Source of the DNA: Whalleya microplaca
Taxonomy: Eukaryota; Ascomycota; Sordariomycetes; Xylariales; Xylariaceae
Direction: 5' to 3'
Length of the DNA: 64,000 bases
Assembly (NCBI GenBank): GCA_022497155.1
Contig: MU385710.1
Location: 682,001-746,000, forward strand
Shown: positions 22,501-34,597 of the stretch, piece after piece
Position numbering within the stretch: the stretch's first letter is position 1
How the letters are laid out: each line of letters opens with the position of its first letter
The notes under the pieces: model-generated
The model's input: only the letters and a program-made list of their open reading frames with translations
Told to the model about the DNA's origin: nothing
The model's database searches: none
Translations under genes and position numbers: made by a program

Positions 22501-25289
22501 ACCTAGAGAAATAGGTCCAGTCTGTATCGTGATTCAGGAAAGCTCTCACTTGCAACGAGACATCGCGAATCATATGTCAAGTTTGATTGCCTCCAGAAAT
22601 CCATGCGAGATAGCCGATATCACGACGTTGCTGGATAAGGATCTAGGAACATACACATGTGTCGTGCTGGCTGAGCTCGAATCGTCGATCCTCCGAAACA
22701 TGACCAACGAGATGTTTGGTTCTCTACAACATATAGTGCGGCATTGCAAGACCCTATTGTGGGTGACTGGCAGCGGACTGGCCAATCCAGATCAAGAGTT
22801 AGTCATTGGTCTTGCAAGAGTTATTCGGGCGGAAATTCCGGCACTTAGATTCATCACCATATCCTTTGAACAAGATGAATGCCCCGACACAATCGTTGAT
22901 AAGTCAATGCACATCTTGGCCAATGCGTACGACAATACCGACAATGCTTTCGCTGTTATCGGTGGCGTAATTTCCATCTCCCGAGTCGTGGAGGCAAACC
23001 ATCTGGACAATTTTGTCCAAGGGCAAATTAGTGACCTGCCTGTGGTAGAAGCAGAGTGGGGACTGAGCTCTGAGCGCCCCTTAGCATTGCAGGTTGGTGC
23101 CGTGGCACAACTCGACAAGCTTCGGTTTGAGGATGACCTCGCATATAGTACTCCTCTTGGAGAGTATGATGTTGAATTCAAGGTAATGGCCTGCGGAGTC
23201 AGTTCTCGCGACTTAGCTCTGGTGCTTGGCCATATTGATGATGAGCCGATTCTAGGACTAGAAGCCTCCGGTGTCGTCACTAGAGTAGGCCCCAAAGCCA
23301 AATTCCAGGTCGGTGATAGGGTCTTTGGGCTCTCTATATCAGGAACAATGAAAAGTAATTCACGCTCTCAGGAGCCTCTACTCGCAGTCATGCCAGACAC
23401 CATGTCATGGATCGAAGCAGCGTCAATCCCTTTCGCGTATTCGACAGCATACGCTGTGCTCCTGGAAATGGGAAGCATCCAAAAGGAGGACACAATCCTT
23501 ATCCATTCCGCAGTGTGTGACCATGGCCAAGCTGCCATCCAACTAGCTCAATACCATGGGGCCGAGGTGTTTGCTACCGTGGGCTCCGCCGAAGAGCGAG
23601 ACTTCCTTGAAACCACGTACAGCATGCCACGGGACCACATATTATCAAATCAAAATAATTCCTTCAAAGAAGGAATCCTACGTATGACGGGGTCACGCGG
23701 AGTGGACATAGTCCTTAATTCGCTCTCGAATGATGCTCTTCAGGCCACATGGGATTGTGTAGCTCCCTTCGGACGTTTTGTTGAGCTAGGGATCCAAGAT
23801 GTTTCCTCAAATGCTTCTCTCGAGATGAGAAATTTTGAGCGTAACACTCGCTTTGAGTATTTCGATTTACTCTACATGATGAAACACCATCCATCTAGGG
23901 CTCATCGAGTCTTCCAGGGAATGGTCCAATTAGTGATTGACGGTGGGCTACCTCGAGTAACCCCAGTTACTGTTCATCCGTTCTCACAGATTACGCCTGC
24001 TTTCCAAAGCATGCAGTCCGGGCAAATGACCAAACTTGTTCTTGAGCCACATGATGAAAATGTGGTTCCCATGGTACCCAGTCGGGAACCCACCTGTGAA
24101 TTTGATTCGGCGGCTTCATATGTGATCTCTGGTGGCCTGGGAGGCCTTGGGCGATCTATCGCTCGCTGGATGGTGACCCGAGGTGCTAGAAACCTAATCT
24201 TGCTATCACGGCGTGGTCCGATTGAAGATTCGGCCAGGAATTTCGTCAACGAGCTCAAAACTACGTGTGACAATGTTGCCGCACCAGCCTGTGATGTGGC
24301 CGAAAGAGACGCTTTGCAGAGGACTATTGACGAGTGCTTGACTCATATGCCCAGTATCAAAGGGTGCATTCAGGGGTCTCTCGTACTAAAGGTGATTTGT
24401 TGTGACACATAATATGACCTCAGGCTAACTATTAAACCAGGATAACCGCTTCGAGGACATGATGCTCGACAAATGGCAGAGTGCTCTTCGCCCAAAAGTT
24501 GATGCCTCATGGAATCTGCATCATATACTGGGTCAAGACCTAGATTTCTTTATTCTTCTGTCATCGTTTATGGGGATTGCAGGCAACCAAGAACAATCCA
24601 ACTACGCTGCAGGAAACACCTTCCAAGACTCCCTTGCACGCTACCGGGTATCACAAGGCCTACCTGCAGTTGCATTAGATCTCCCAGTCGTACTTGGAGT
24701 CGGTTTCGTAGCCGAAAAGCCTGAGCTGATGGATACTATGCGCTCGGCGGGATTCGATACTATGAGTGAAGAGGAGCTCCACGCAGTACTCGACTATCAC
24801 TGTCTCTCCCCAAGGAAATCCGTACCTCTCGCTCAGTCACAGGTAGTTCTTCGACCCGGGTTGCCACATGAGCTTGCAGCTGCAGGGATTCCTCAACCGT
24901 CCTGGATGGCAGATCCACTGTTCAATCATCTTAGCCAGATTGAAACTACCAGTGTAGTCGAGCAGGTCGTAGATAAAGGGAATGTAAAGTACGCCACGCT
25001 TCTTGCCGATGCTAGTTCGCTCAGTGATGCTGAGCAGGTCGTTCTCGATGCTCTACTCCTGAAACTGACAAGAGTATTAAGCGTCGATATATCAAATCTG
25101 GATCCTGGAAAACCATTACATGCGTTCGGTATTGATTCATTAGTAGCAGTTGAAGTCCGATCCTGGTTATCAAAGGAACTCGGCTCTGAGCTTTCTGTAT
25201 TGGACATGACAAATAAATCAAGCATTAGCCAGTTAGCGGTAGCGGCAGCGGCTAAGAGCAGATTCCTACCCTCGTTCAAGGAGGTTTAA
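16590..25289 (+). CDS. Highly reducing polyketide synthase (KS-AT-DH-CMeT-ER-KR-ACP)
   Basis: Iterative type I HR-PKS of 2,581 aa. Twelve exons, all in phase: 16590-16763, 16819-16963, 17011-17107, 17239-17292, 17356-17473, 17521-18186, 18352-18463, 18518-18776, 18905-19152, 19217-19410, 19562-24391, 24441-25289. KS has the DTACSSS nucleophile (Cys175) with His310 (EAHGTGT) and His350 (NVGHLEG). AT has GHSSGE (Ser671). DH has His1017 and Asp1216 (HPVTLDGAF). CMeT has an intact SAM motif ([10 protein letters not shown], 1484-1493). In ER the nucleotide-binding glycines are replaced (SAVCDHGQ, about 2005-2012). KR has GGLGGLG (2213-2219) and Ser2341/Tyr2354/Asn2358. ACP has GIDS (Ser2532). There is no thioesterase, as usual for this class. 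It probably makes a methylated reduced polyketide; product unknown. An in-frame ATG four codons upstream (16578) is an alternative start. Confidence 0.9.
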
Positions 25290-26562
25290 GGCCCCAACAG
25301 CAAGAAATTGGATCTGTAGCAATTACTTTAGGTCTATAGATTGTGTAACGATTGTAGTATCATACCAGACTGCAAAGCGGTTGTGCTAGGAATATGTACG
25401 AGAGGCAATGTAGCCATCAAACATGGCAATAATCACTACTTGGTGGTATAACATCTATCAGAAGTCTCTTGATCTTCCAATTATCTCAGAGATTACCGCT
25501 TATAAATTAAATAGAGGGAATTATCTCATTTGCTAAATAATTCATGGTATCACATTATGAACTTCAACGTGACTTGAGGTGACACTACATGTGTGAGCCA
25601 GGTTGAGCAACCAGTCTAATGTAGCGAATGAGATCCTTTAATCTGCATGAGACGGTTTGTAGTATAATCAATGTTCGGATAGCAAAGACTTCGTTATTGT
25701 GGGATTCGAAAAGGTTTACCATAATCTAACGTTATGATCACACAAAATGTAACCGAGTCCTTCTTAGTATCGTGTTATTAACTTCTACAGTGTCTTTATA
25801 CACAGCGAATCGCTGATGGTTCTGCTTCGCCGTACCACCAGAAACTTAGTTGTGTTCTTGACCTTGTTAGGGTGTGATGCTTATGCTGTGTTTGTAGAAT
25901 GGTGAATTGTTTTCCGTTAGTCGACACATAGGCTGACGGCCGATGAGGGAGTGCGGTTTACTAAAGCCCATCAGATGCGTGGGTATCTAGAATTTTCTTC
26001 TGGATAAGCGGAAGACTGCTACATGAGCGGGAAACACTTTAAGGGGCTGTTGTTAAGGTTAAAGTGATCATGATCCTGCTATACTAAATCGCCATTATCA
26101 ATCACCGTAGCAGTCGCTACTTCACTTCAAAAGCATTTCAATAGAAAAATTCCGTTTTCGCATAGAAACTGGGCCTACATGTGAGAAATACCGTTGCTCG
26201 GGTTCTGGATATCAGCGGTTAGACCATCGCATTCCTGCGATTTCCAAATTATCTTTGCTTGACGTATATATATGCCATGTATTTGGCAACATTTTCCTGG
26301 ATGTGGTGAAAAGGTACAAGAGGCATATCTATTTGTAGCTATATTACTCAATATCTTGACGACTTAGAATCAGTATATAACTCCGAACAGGGGTTGACTT
26401 AGCCGAGCTGTGCCTCCTTGGCTAACTTACAGCTGTACAATCTCAGGGGTCACATCTGGTAAAACTCGGTCACTGCAACCTGCTCAATCGCAAGAGCCAT
26501 CCCGCTTTTCCTCCGTTACCTACATATATTCTGCCAATAGTTGTAACTAGTCACGAATCACG
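25290..26562. other. Intergenic, no gene seen
   Basis: 1.3 kb between the PKS stop and the X325 gene; no frame of note. The AT-leaning first half probably contains the PKS 3' end. Confidence 0.5.
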
Positions 26563-27478
26563 ATGCAGCCCATCAGCCAGCGGTATTGCATCGCTCTACT
26601 CCCTATGATAATCGCCGCAAATTGCCACACAGTAATCACTTATCCAGGCTGGCGGGGTAACAATCTCGGGCTGAATGGAACTGTCGAGGAAACTAACGGA
26701 CTCGGCGTTGGTCTGTCAAATGATTTGACGACGGTGTACCCGTATGGAATGCAATGGATATATCCATGTATGTGCGCTCCATATTTTGTACTAGAAGAAG
26801 TGACACTTACACCAACGCCAGGTGGTGGCCTGCCTGTCGCAGAGAACCGCACAAAATGGCCAATAAACGGCGGCGCTGTGTCTTTCCAGCCTGGCTGGTA
26901 TACTGGACACAAGACCGCCCTCATCTACGTAAACATAGGCTTCGGTTCCATCCCACCAAACTACTCGTTTCCTCTAGTGCCGCGCTTCGAGATCATTGGC
27001 CCAACAGACAATCCGTATCCTGACAGCATATGTCTACCTCAAGTGTCGCTTCCAGAAGGGTTGAAGGCAAACGTAGGGGACCTCGCGACTATACAGGTAG
27101 TGGAGGCAGCTAAACATGGCGCTGCTATGTATAGTGTGAGTAATCAATACCTCCGTCCAATAGACTATGATAACTCTAAGGGAATAATTGTTGACAAAGC
27201 TATGGCAGTGCGTCGATATCATCTTGGCGGATCTAGCCGATGTCGAAAAGCCAAACGAGACAAATTGCTTTAACTCAACCACCATCAGTGTCGCTTCAGG
27301 CGATGCTCGTTCACCAACGGTAAGCTCAGGCACAAACCGCGGGTCAACAACATCTACTCAATCCATTGCGGCGATATCTTCGGCAACTCCTACGCTTACG
27401 AATGGAGCTGCGGATACAAGAGTTGGACGGACGTTTGAAGCGTCACTCATTATGGCCTTCGTCATGATGTTTCGATAA
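26563..27478 (+). CDS. BIM1/X325 LPMO-like copper protein, GPI-anchored
   Basis: This 280-aa protein has two exons, 26563-27135 and 27209-27478 (73-bp intron; phase conserved). A signal peptide (residues 1-21) is followed at once by His22 in HTVITYPGWRGN, the hallmark N-terminal copper-binding histidine of the X325/BIM1 family (LPMO-like fold, no polysaccharide oxidation shown for the family; Cryptococcus Bim1 helps copper uptake). Other family features: YPYGMQW, the GGAVSFQPGW segment followed by GHK (second His), CLPQV and ATIQVVE. The C-terminus is Ser/Thr-rich and ends in a hydrophobic stretch (SLIMAFVMMF) typical of a GPI signal. It is the last gene before transposon copy 2. A link to the polyketide genes is not implied by the sequence. 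Confidence 0.85.
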
Positions 27479-27860
27479 CTAAGTTAAGTCTGGAGAGGGA
27501 GTACAGTCAGCACGAGCGGCCATTGGCGTTGAGTGACCCCTGCCAAATCCTTGGTAGGGTTGGAAATGTTAGCTCCGGCCTGTTCCGTACACCGAGCACA
27601 TGATCTCAATAGGTATGTGGACTCAAGATGTCAATATTACCAGGTTGAATGCCCGTCGTTTAGCCGAATAATAAATATGAAGAAAATTATATTTCATGAA
27701 ATAAGACGTGATCCGTGGCTACTGGGAGTTTTAGGAAAGATGAGAGGATAAAGACGGTTAGCCAACCTTCTAATCATTGCATTATCGAAATTGACGCAGT
27801 GAAGATGGTTCTAAAGACTGCGCTAAGGTCGGAGTCTGTGTGGGGAAGTTAAAGCTAATA
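27479..27860. other. Intergenic edge next to transposon copy 2
   Basis: 382 bp between the X325 gene and the TA duplication of the transposon. A 72-aa frame at 27533-27751 has no features. Confidence 0.5.
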
Positions 27861-30302
27861 CCGCAGACTTTCGACAATTTCAAAGCTTGGTGGACCCACT
27901 TATTATAGGCTTAAGCTGCTTATAGCTTAATATATAGTTAAAGCTTAAACTCTATTTGCAACCTTAATACTTAGTTACTTATATAATAACTATTTAACTA
28001 ACTAAATATCTAATTAAACCAGTTATTATATATATTTTACTGCCTATTATACTCCTTTAATTTAATTACTAAAACTACTTTAATACTACTATAAGGCAGC
28101 CTTTTCTTTTTATATATCTGTAATAATATTTTATTAGTTTTTTTATATAAAGGACTAAAAGATATAATTAACGTTTCCTTTATTAATTCCTTTTAATTGT
28201 AATTTATAAAACCCGGCTTAAGCTTATATATAATGTTTATAAGGTTAACTTTAGTTAAATTATTAACTAAAATTAAGTCTCGAAAAGCCTTTCGTAAGTT
28301 TTCGTATTATTATAAACTAAAACTTTTTATTTTTATAAAATGATTTTTTAACGAATTAAGTTTTATAAAAACTCCGGTTTGCTTAAACTTTTTTCAAATA
28401 AAACATATATAGTGTCTTAGGACAGGGTGTCAGGGTAAAGGAGGTGCCACTTCATGGCTTAGCTGATCGGAAGTAATCAAGGCGACGAAACAAAAATGTC
28501 ACTTATAACGGCGATTGATCGAAAGAAGAGATGTGTCTATTATCGGCTACGAGGCCGTCTGAGCTGCGTATGTTCTATCTGAGAGTAAAAGAAAAAGACA
28601 AGCGATATATATGTGCCACGGCACACTAGCCCCATAACAATAGTAAGGTTTTTTAAGTCGTATAATAACTTATATAATTATAATAGTTATTTTAATTCGT
28701 TAATTAGAAATTAATAACGGAAAAAGAGACTTTCTTAAGTTTTTATACTTTTAAACTTTCTTTTTAAGCTATATATTATTAAACTCTTTTAGTAATTATT
28801 TAACTACTTTATTTAAATAAGTATCTAAAACTTAAAAATAACTAGTTATCCTTTTAAGAATTATAGCGGGTAATATAATTATAGATTTTAAAGACTTTTT
28901 AATATTAGAAATATTATAAAACGTTATTATATTTATTATTAATAGAGTTTTTTCGTCTTAAATATAATCTTTAAGTTCGGTATTAATCTATTAAGTTATA
29001 AGCTTTTTATTGTTATAAATAATTTCGTTAAACTTAATTATAACTTCAGGAAGGTATAATTTAAATTTTTCCGTATATTTAAAGTTATTAACTCTATGGA
29101 ATATTAGTTTAGGCTTAAGAAAAGTCCTTTCGGCTATTATATATAAGACTAAAATAGCTTGTTTTTTATTCCAATCATTTCTATTACTTTTAGCTAATAT
29201 AATAATTAAATCTTTCGTCTTATAGGTATAACTATTTAAAAACTTAAAAGGTATAAAAGTTTTATCTATATTAATAATTTTAGTTAACTTAAATTAACGA
29301 AAAAATAAAAACTTAAAATTATTAAAACTATTAAGTAGTTGTAAAAATAAAAAAAAAATTTAACAAAAGTTATTATAAAGACGGCTATATTTCTTTATAA
29401 ATAAAAGAAACGATAAATAGGCATTATATATATTTTTAGGGGCTTTAAAAAAATATTTAGTTACCCGTTTTCGAATTAAATTATATCTTTTAAAAAATTT
29501 TTAAAACTAACCAAAACTAAACTAAAAGACTAGAAAAAGTTTTATAGAGTATAAACTTTTAAATAAAATTATAAAATAATTTCGAAACCAGGCTTTAGTA
29601 ATAAGTTGACTTTAAAGACATATATCGATAAAAAATTTATAAAATTGACTTTTAAGTTTAAGCTAATAAAATATAATAAATAATTTCTTTCCGTAACTAT
29701 TAGTTAAAATAAAGTTTTTTTTAAGCTACTATATAGTTATAATCGGTAAAAGGATTTTAAAATAAACAGCTGCTTTAAGATAAATAAGTTACTTATAACC
29801 TTTTTTTATAGGAATTAAGTCGGTTAAAAAGATAATTTTTATTAGTTAGTTATAAAATTAAGTTAAGTGTATAGAAATTAAAGGAACTCTATAATTCGAT
29901 AACTATATTAATACCTTTATTTTTTTTAAAGTATTTTAGTTTAGTAATTTTATAAGAAGTAGTTCGTTTTATAGTTTATTAAGAGAGTGATTTAATAAGT
30001 CGGCCTTGTTTTTTAAGTTATAAGGTGATTATAGTCTCTTTAATTAATTATTAAGATTTTGGTACAGTAATATTAGCTATAATAACTAAGGTATAATAGG
30101 TATAGTAATATAATAGCGTTGTATTAGTAAGGTAAGTAGTTAAGTAATAGGGTAGTATATAAATTAAAAAAGAAAAATTCAGTTTAGAGATTTAAAGTTT
30201 TAATATTACATAACTGAAACTAAGTCTATATACTAGGCTATAAGCAGCTTAGGCCTATAATAAGTGGGTCCGCCAAGCTTTGAAATTGTCGAAAGTCTGC
30301 GG
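27861..30302. mobile_element. RIP-degraded TA-flanked DNA transposon, copy 2 (inverted)
   Basis: The element runs from CCGCAGAC at 27861 to GTCTGCGG at 30302, with TA on both sides (27859-27860 and 30303-30304). The 77-bp inverted repeats differ mainly by C-to-T changes in the left arm, the direction expected from RIP. The interior is the reverse complement of copy 1 at 1-2706, so the two copies face opposite ways about 25 kb apart. Without the 227-bp insert at 28413 the element is about 2.2 kb. No transposase frame survives. Confidence 0.87.
28413..28639 (+). mobile_element. 227-bp LTR-like element inside transposon copy 2
   Basis: Starts TGTCTTAGGACAGGG, ends CCCCATAACA, flanked by ATAG on both sides (28409-28412 and 28640-28643). 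Copy 1 of the transposon lacks this insert and shows the empty site, which confirms the insertion. It is nearly identical to 30310-30536 but carries A where that copy has G at many places, as if RIP acted on it with its host. Confidence 0.75.
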
Positions 30303-30309
30303 TACATAG

Positions 30310-30536
30310 TGTCTTGGGACAGGGTGTCGGGGTGAAGGAGGTGCCACTTCATGGCTTAGCTGATCGGAGGTAATCGAGGCAACGAAACAAAAGAGTCACT
30401 TATAACAGCTATTGATCGAAAAGAGAGATGTGTCTATTGTCGGCGACAAGGCCGTCTGAGCTGTGTATGTTCTATCTGAGAGTAAAAGAAAAAGACAAGC
30501 GATATATATGTGCCACGGCACACTAGCCCCATAACA
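30310..30536 (+). mobile_element. 227-bp LTR-like element beside transposon copy 2
   Basis: Second copy of the 227-bp element, flanked by ATAG (30306-30309 and 30537-30540), seven bases outside the transposon's right end. Same ends and length as 28413-28639. No internal coding sequence; a solo LTR or a TRIM-like miniature element. Confidence 0.75.
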
Positions 30537-30856
30537 ATAGCACGCACTTACAGACTTAATAAGCCGCAATTCGACTTAGAGAGGCTTCATTTTGTAAGAT
30601 CGCAAGTCTTAAGTAGTCGTGAGGCGGAAACGTTGTCCCGAATCTGCATGATATCTACCAACCCAGGGAGAACCCAAAGCGGTGAGCAAGCACACTGATC
30701 CGTGTTACAACCGCATGGGCCCGATTGCCAAGGATGCACGTCATCAAAAATGCAAAACATTGTAGACTCAAATACAACGAATTTCGCATCGTATGGAGCT
30801 CGTTCTTTAAAATTATCGTATGTCTTTTCGCACGGCTCTTGAGTCCTACAGTCATC
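30537..30856. other. Upstream region of the GH3 gene
   Basis: 320 bp between the LTR-like element and the beta-glucosidase start; promoter region by position. In-frame upstream ATGs at 30725 and 30731 would add residues ahead of the signal peptide and are less likely starts. Confidence 0.45.
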
Positions 30857-33409
30857 ATGTGGTCGTCATTGGTAATCGTCGTAGCTGGGCTCCCATTTGT
30901 TACATCAGCCACAACCGACTATGCACAATCACCACCAGTCTACCCAACGCGTAAGTTAAGCTACGACATAGAACATGTTAGTCAAACAACTGAACCTTTA
31001 TCTCGACAGCATCTGGCAGAGGCACAGGTTTTTGGACTGCCGCGTACGAAAATGCTCGTGACCTCGTAGGCCAAATGACCTTAGAAGAGAAGGTCAACAT
31101 AACTCGAGGTTTTACTATCAGCGATAATGTCTGTGCTGGTAATACTGGTAGTGTTCCCCGACTTGAGTGGCCTGGTATGTGTCTCCACGATGCAGGTAAC
31201 GGTGTCAGGGGTACAGACCTCGTGAACTCGTACCCATCAGCACTTCACGTCGGTGCCAGTTGGGACAAGAATATGACGTACGAGAGAGCATACTACATGG
31301 CAAAGGAGTTCAAAGCTAAGGGAGGTAGGTTTAGACACCAATTAGCTCTATCAAGGCGAGGACTCACTTACCTTCAGTAAATGTGATCCTTGGACCAAAT
31401 GCAGGGCCATTAGGGAGGACTCCTCTCGGAGGCCGCAACTGGGAGGGGTTTTCAGTTGACCCTTATCTTTCTGGTCAGTTAAATGCCAAGACGATAATAG
31501 GTCACCAGGATGCCGGTGTTATTGCCAACATTAAGGTGATATTTCATAAGCCTGTGGGAACTTGATATGCCTACTAATTGTCATCACTCAGCACTTCATT
31601 GCCAATGAACAAGAAACTTACAGACGACCGTACTTTGGAGTTGAGGCGGTCTCATCCAACGTTGATGATAAAACACTCCACGAACTCTACGTCTGGCCAT
31701 TCATGGATGGCGTGAGAGCTGGCGTTGCCTCTGTTATGTGCAGTTATAACCGTATTAACAGCACCTACGCCTGCGAGAATAGCAAGCTCATGAATGGAAT
31801 TCTCAAGGCAGAGCTTTCCTTTGACGGTTTCGTACTACTCGATTGGAATGCCCAGCACACTCTGGCCAGTGTAAACGCTGGTTTAGATATGGTTATGCCT
31901 GGTGGTGGGTCTCTTGGTAGTAATCTGACTCAGGCGGTGCACAACGGTTCTATCAGTGAGGATAGGGTAACAGATATGGCTACCAGGTAAGGGAAAGCCT
32001 ATTAAGATTATCACTCTGTCAAGTGTTAATAATATTCAGAATTGTTGCCGCGTGGTATCTCCTGGGCCAAAATGGCACCGATTTCCCATTCCCTGGTGTC
32101 GGAATGAAAAATCTTACCCAATCACACGAACAGGTAGATGCTAGAATCCCAGAATCGAAGCCGGTCATATTGGAAGGGGCAATTGCTGGACATGTTCTAG
32201 TCAAGAACAATGAGGCATTGCCGTTCGCGAAGAACCCCACCATGTTGTCCGTCTACGGGTATGACGCCACCGTCCCAAGAACTAAGAATACCGATACTCT
32301 CTTCCAACTCGGTTATACGTCATCAGAGGAAATGGGCCAAGCGGTTTTAGGTACAGTACAGCATTTTAACCAGGCTGCTCGAGGAGGGACAGTTGTCACG
32401 GGCGGAAGAGCTGGTGCCAATGCCCCAGCTTATATCGACGATGTAAGAGATATATGACTAAAACGAAGCTAGAAGACCACTGACCGTCATGTAGCCGCTC
32501 AGTGCCATCCAGAAAAGAGCGAGAGTCGATGGGACGTGGGTAAATTGGGATATAATTTCGTTTGACCCCGATGTCAACGCTGCATCGGACGCTTGCTTAG
32601 TATTTATCAACGCAATCGCCACAGAGGGTTGGGACCGGGAAGGTCTTCACGATGACTTTAGCGATGGTCTTGTACTGAATGTGGCATCCAAATGTGCCAA
32701 CACCATCGTCATCATACACGCTGCTGGAATCCGCCTAGTTGACCAATGGATCGAGCATCCAAACGTCACAGCAACTATCATCGCTCATTTACCCGGCCAG
32801 GATAGCGGAGAGGCCTTGGTCCAGCTTCTATATGGCGAAGCTGCGTTCACGGGGAAATTGCCATACACATTGGCCATGAACGAAAGTGATTACGCCGTGT
32901 ACTCCCCATGTGGTCTCAGTCCTGGAAACGACGTTGACCCGCAATGCGACTTCACCGAGGGCGTCTACATAGACTACCGTGCATTTGACGCCAGAAATAT
33001 CACACCTAGATTTGAGTTTGGGTTCGGATTGAGTTACACCGCGTTCGAGTATTCGTTGCTCTCCGTTGAACCCTTGGATTTCGATACTGATGATGATGAC
33101 GAAGACAGCCTATGGGATATCGTAGCCACAGTTAACGCCACGATTAAGAATAAAGGCTCGATTGCTGGTGCAGAGGTAGCTCAGCTTTATCTCGGCATTC
33201 CTAATAGTCCACCGAAGCAGTTGCGAGGCTTTGAGAAAATACCATTGTCCCCAGAAGAGTCAGGTGAGGTATCCTTTCAGCTTACGCGGCGCGACTTTAG
33301 TGTGTGGGATGTTGTAGCTCAGGAGTGGATAGTCCAGAAAGGCGAATATTCTATCTACATGGGTGCGAGCAGTCGAGATATCAAACTGACAGGTAGCATC
33401 GAAGTCTAA
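30857..33409 (+). CDS. Secreted GH3 beta-glucosidase
   Basis: This 759-aa protein has six exons: 30857-30950, 31010-31324, 31378-31535, 31592-31986, 32040-32442, 32495-33409; all phases close. The start was chosen for the signal peptide in residues 1-18 ([13 protein letters not shown]). The (beta/alpha)8 domain has [45 protein letters not shown] and the nucleophile Asp273 in VLLDW (most relatives have SDW). Next come the alpha/beta sandwich and a C-terminal fibronectin-III-like domain (about residues 625-759, [10 protein letters not shown]...LRGFEKI...). Many N-glycosylation sites. It hydrolyses beta-glucosides such as cellobiose outside the cell. The Leu before DW is a small oddity that should not remove the nucleophile. 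Confidence 0.87.
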
Positions 33410-34336
33410 ATTCTTAGGCTTCATGAATGTATGTATGCGATACACCTAATCATCATATTTAATCAAATTTTAGTACAGTATCTCTCTAGGAATGGTGAGC
33501 CTACCAGTAACACTAGATGCAAACTTTCCAAACGTGTCCCCTATTCATCTGTAAGTATAAAAGCTCTTATAGAACAATATCATTCAGATTTTGAGCTACT
33601 TTGAGGAACCCCCAAAGTGGTAGATCCCTCATACATTTGCCTTTCTTGACTATTAGCAATGATATCTTATGTCATTATGTACTCATAGTAGCCTGAACTA
33701 CGTACACTCCAATGCTTAATCAGACAATATGCTGACTCCAGCAATGGCAGCTAGATTGGATCGTTATATTCCCATGTACCTCGTGCTAATTCGCCAGCAC
33801 CATGTAGTTTAAGAGTTTATCATTATCTCTCAGACAGTAAACTCGGCCAATACCTTGTAACCTTCATTGCTATATATTTCCAAGCGTGCCACTCGTGCAG
33901 ACTGAGTTCCAATGTGACACCCAACTGTCAACGGTCAGCACAGTCATTACAAAGACTAACAAGGAAAAACAGACAATTTCTTACAATTGATTATCATGTA
34001 GTTGCATCGACGGGTGAGCATTTTGACCAAGAGGGCATCTCTTTGTTCTCCTTGGGTGTGACGAGTTAGAGCCAACGGAGCCTGGAAACGAACAAGGAGC
34101 ACAGGTCTGGTCCTTTGTTCTTACCTAACAAGAGGTGTTATCGTCATTCAACTTAACTTGCACAATCCCCCCATATATCATAATACATGGGGCTTCCCAG
34201 AAAAATGAAAGACCCGGTCATTAGTACCACTCGAGACGTACACCGCCTTCTATAAGATCAACAAGCCGTAGAGCGGCAACATAGCAATTCATTCGACGAC
34301 AACATTTTATTCGACATATTGCCTTTATCTCATATC
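33410..34336. other. Intergenic, no gene seen
   Basis: 0.9 kb downstream of the GH3 gene; no frame with recognisable features. Confidence 0.5.
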
Positions 34337-34597
34337 ATGGCACCCTACATTGGACTTCAGTACGCAGAGCGTATGTGGGATCCCAGTCGCAAACTCTGCA
34401 ACCCCGGGCTGTCAGCAAATGCTTTCGTGTGTGAAAGTATACAGAAGAGAGTCATTCCACCATCGTCATTATCCTGGCCACCTAGCGGAGGGAGTCTTGC
34501 TCCATGGATAGCCATATTTGTCTGTTCTCCGTTCCTTCTTGTGTTCCTGTCATGGTTGGTCTGGTCATGCATATATGATAGGAAACGAGACCCTTGA
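34337..34597 (+). CDS. Small protein with C-terminal membrane helix
   Basis: An 86-aa frame starting at 34337. It has two Cys in the first half and a hydrophobic segment near the end (about residues 57-78, APWIAIFVCSPFLLVFLSWL) followed by charged KRDP residues, a tail-anchor-like layout. No family recognised. Length is small enough that chance is possible. Confidence 0.35.
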   Translation: MAPYIGLQYAERMWDPSRKLCNPGLSANAFVCESIQKRVIPPSSLSWPPSGGSLAPWIAIFVCSPFLLVFLSWLVWSCIYDRKRDP

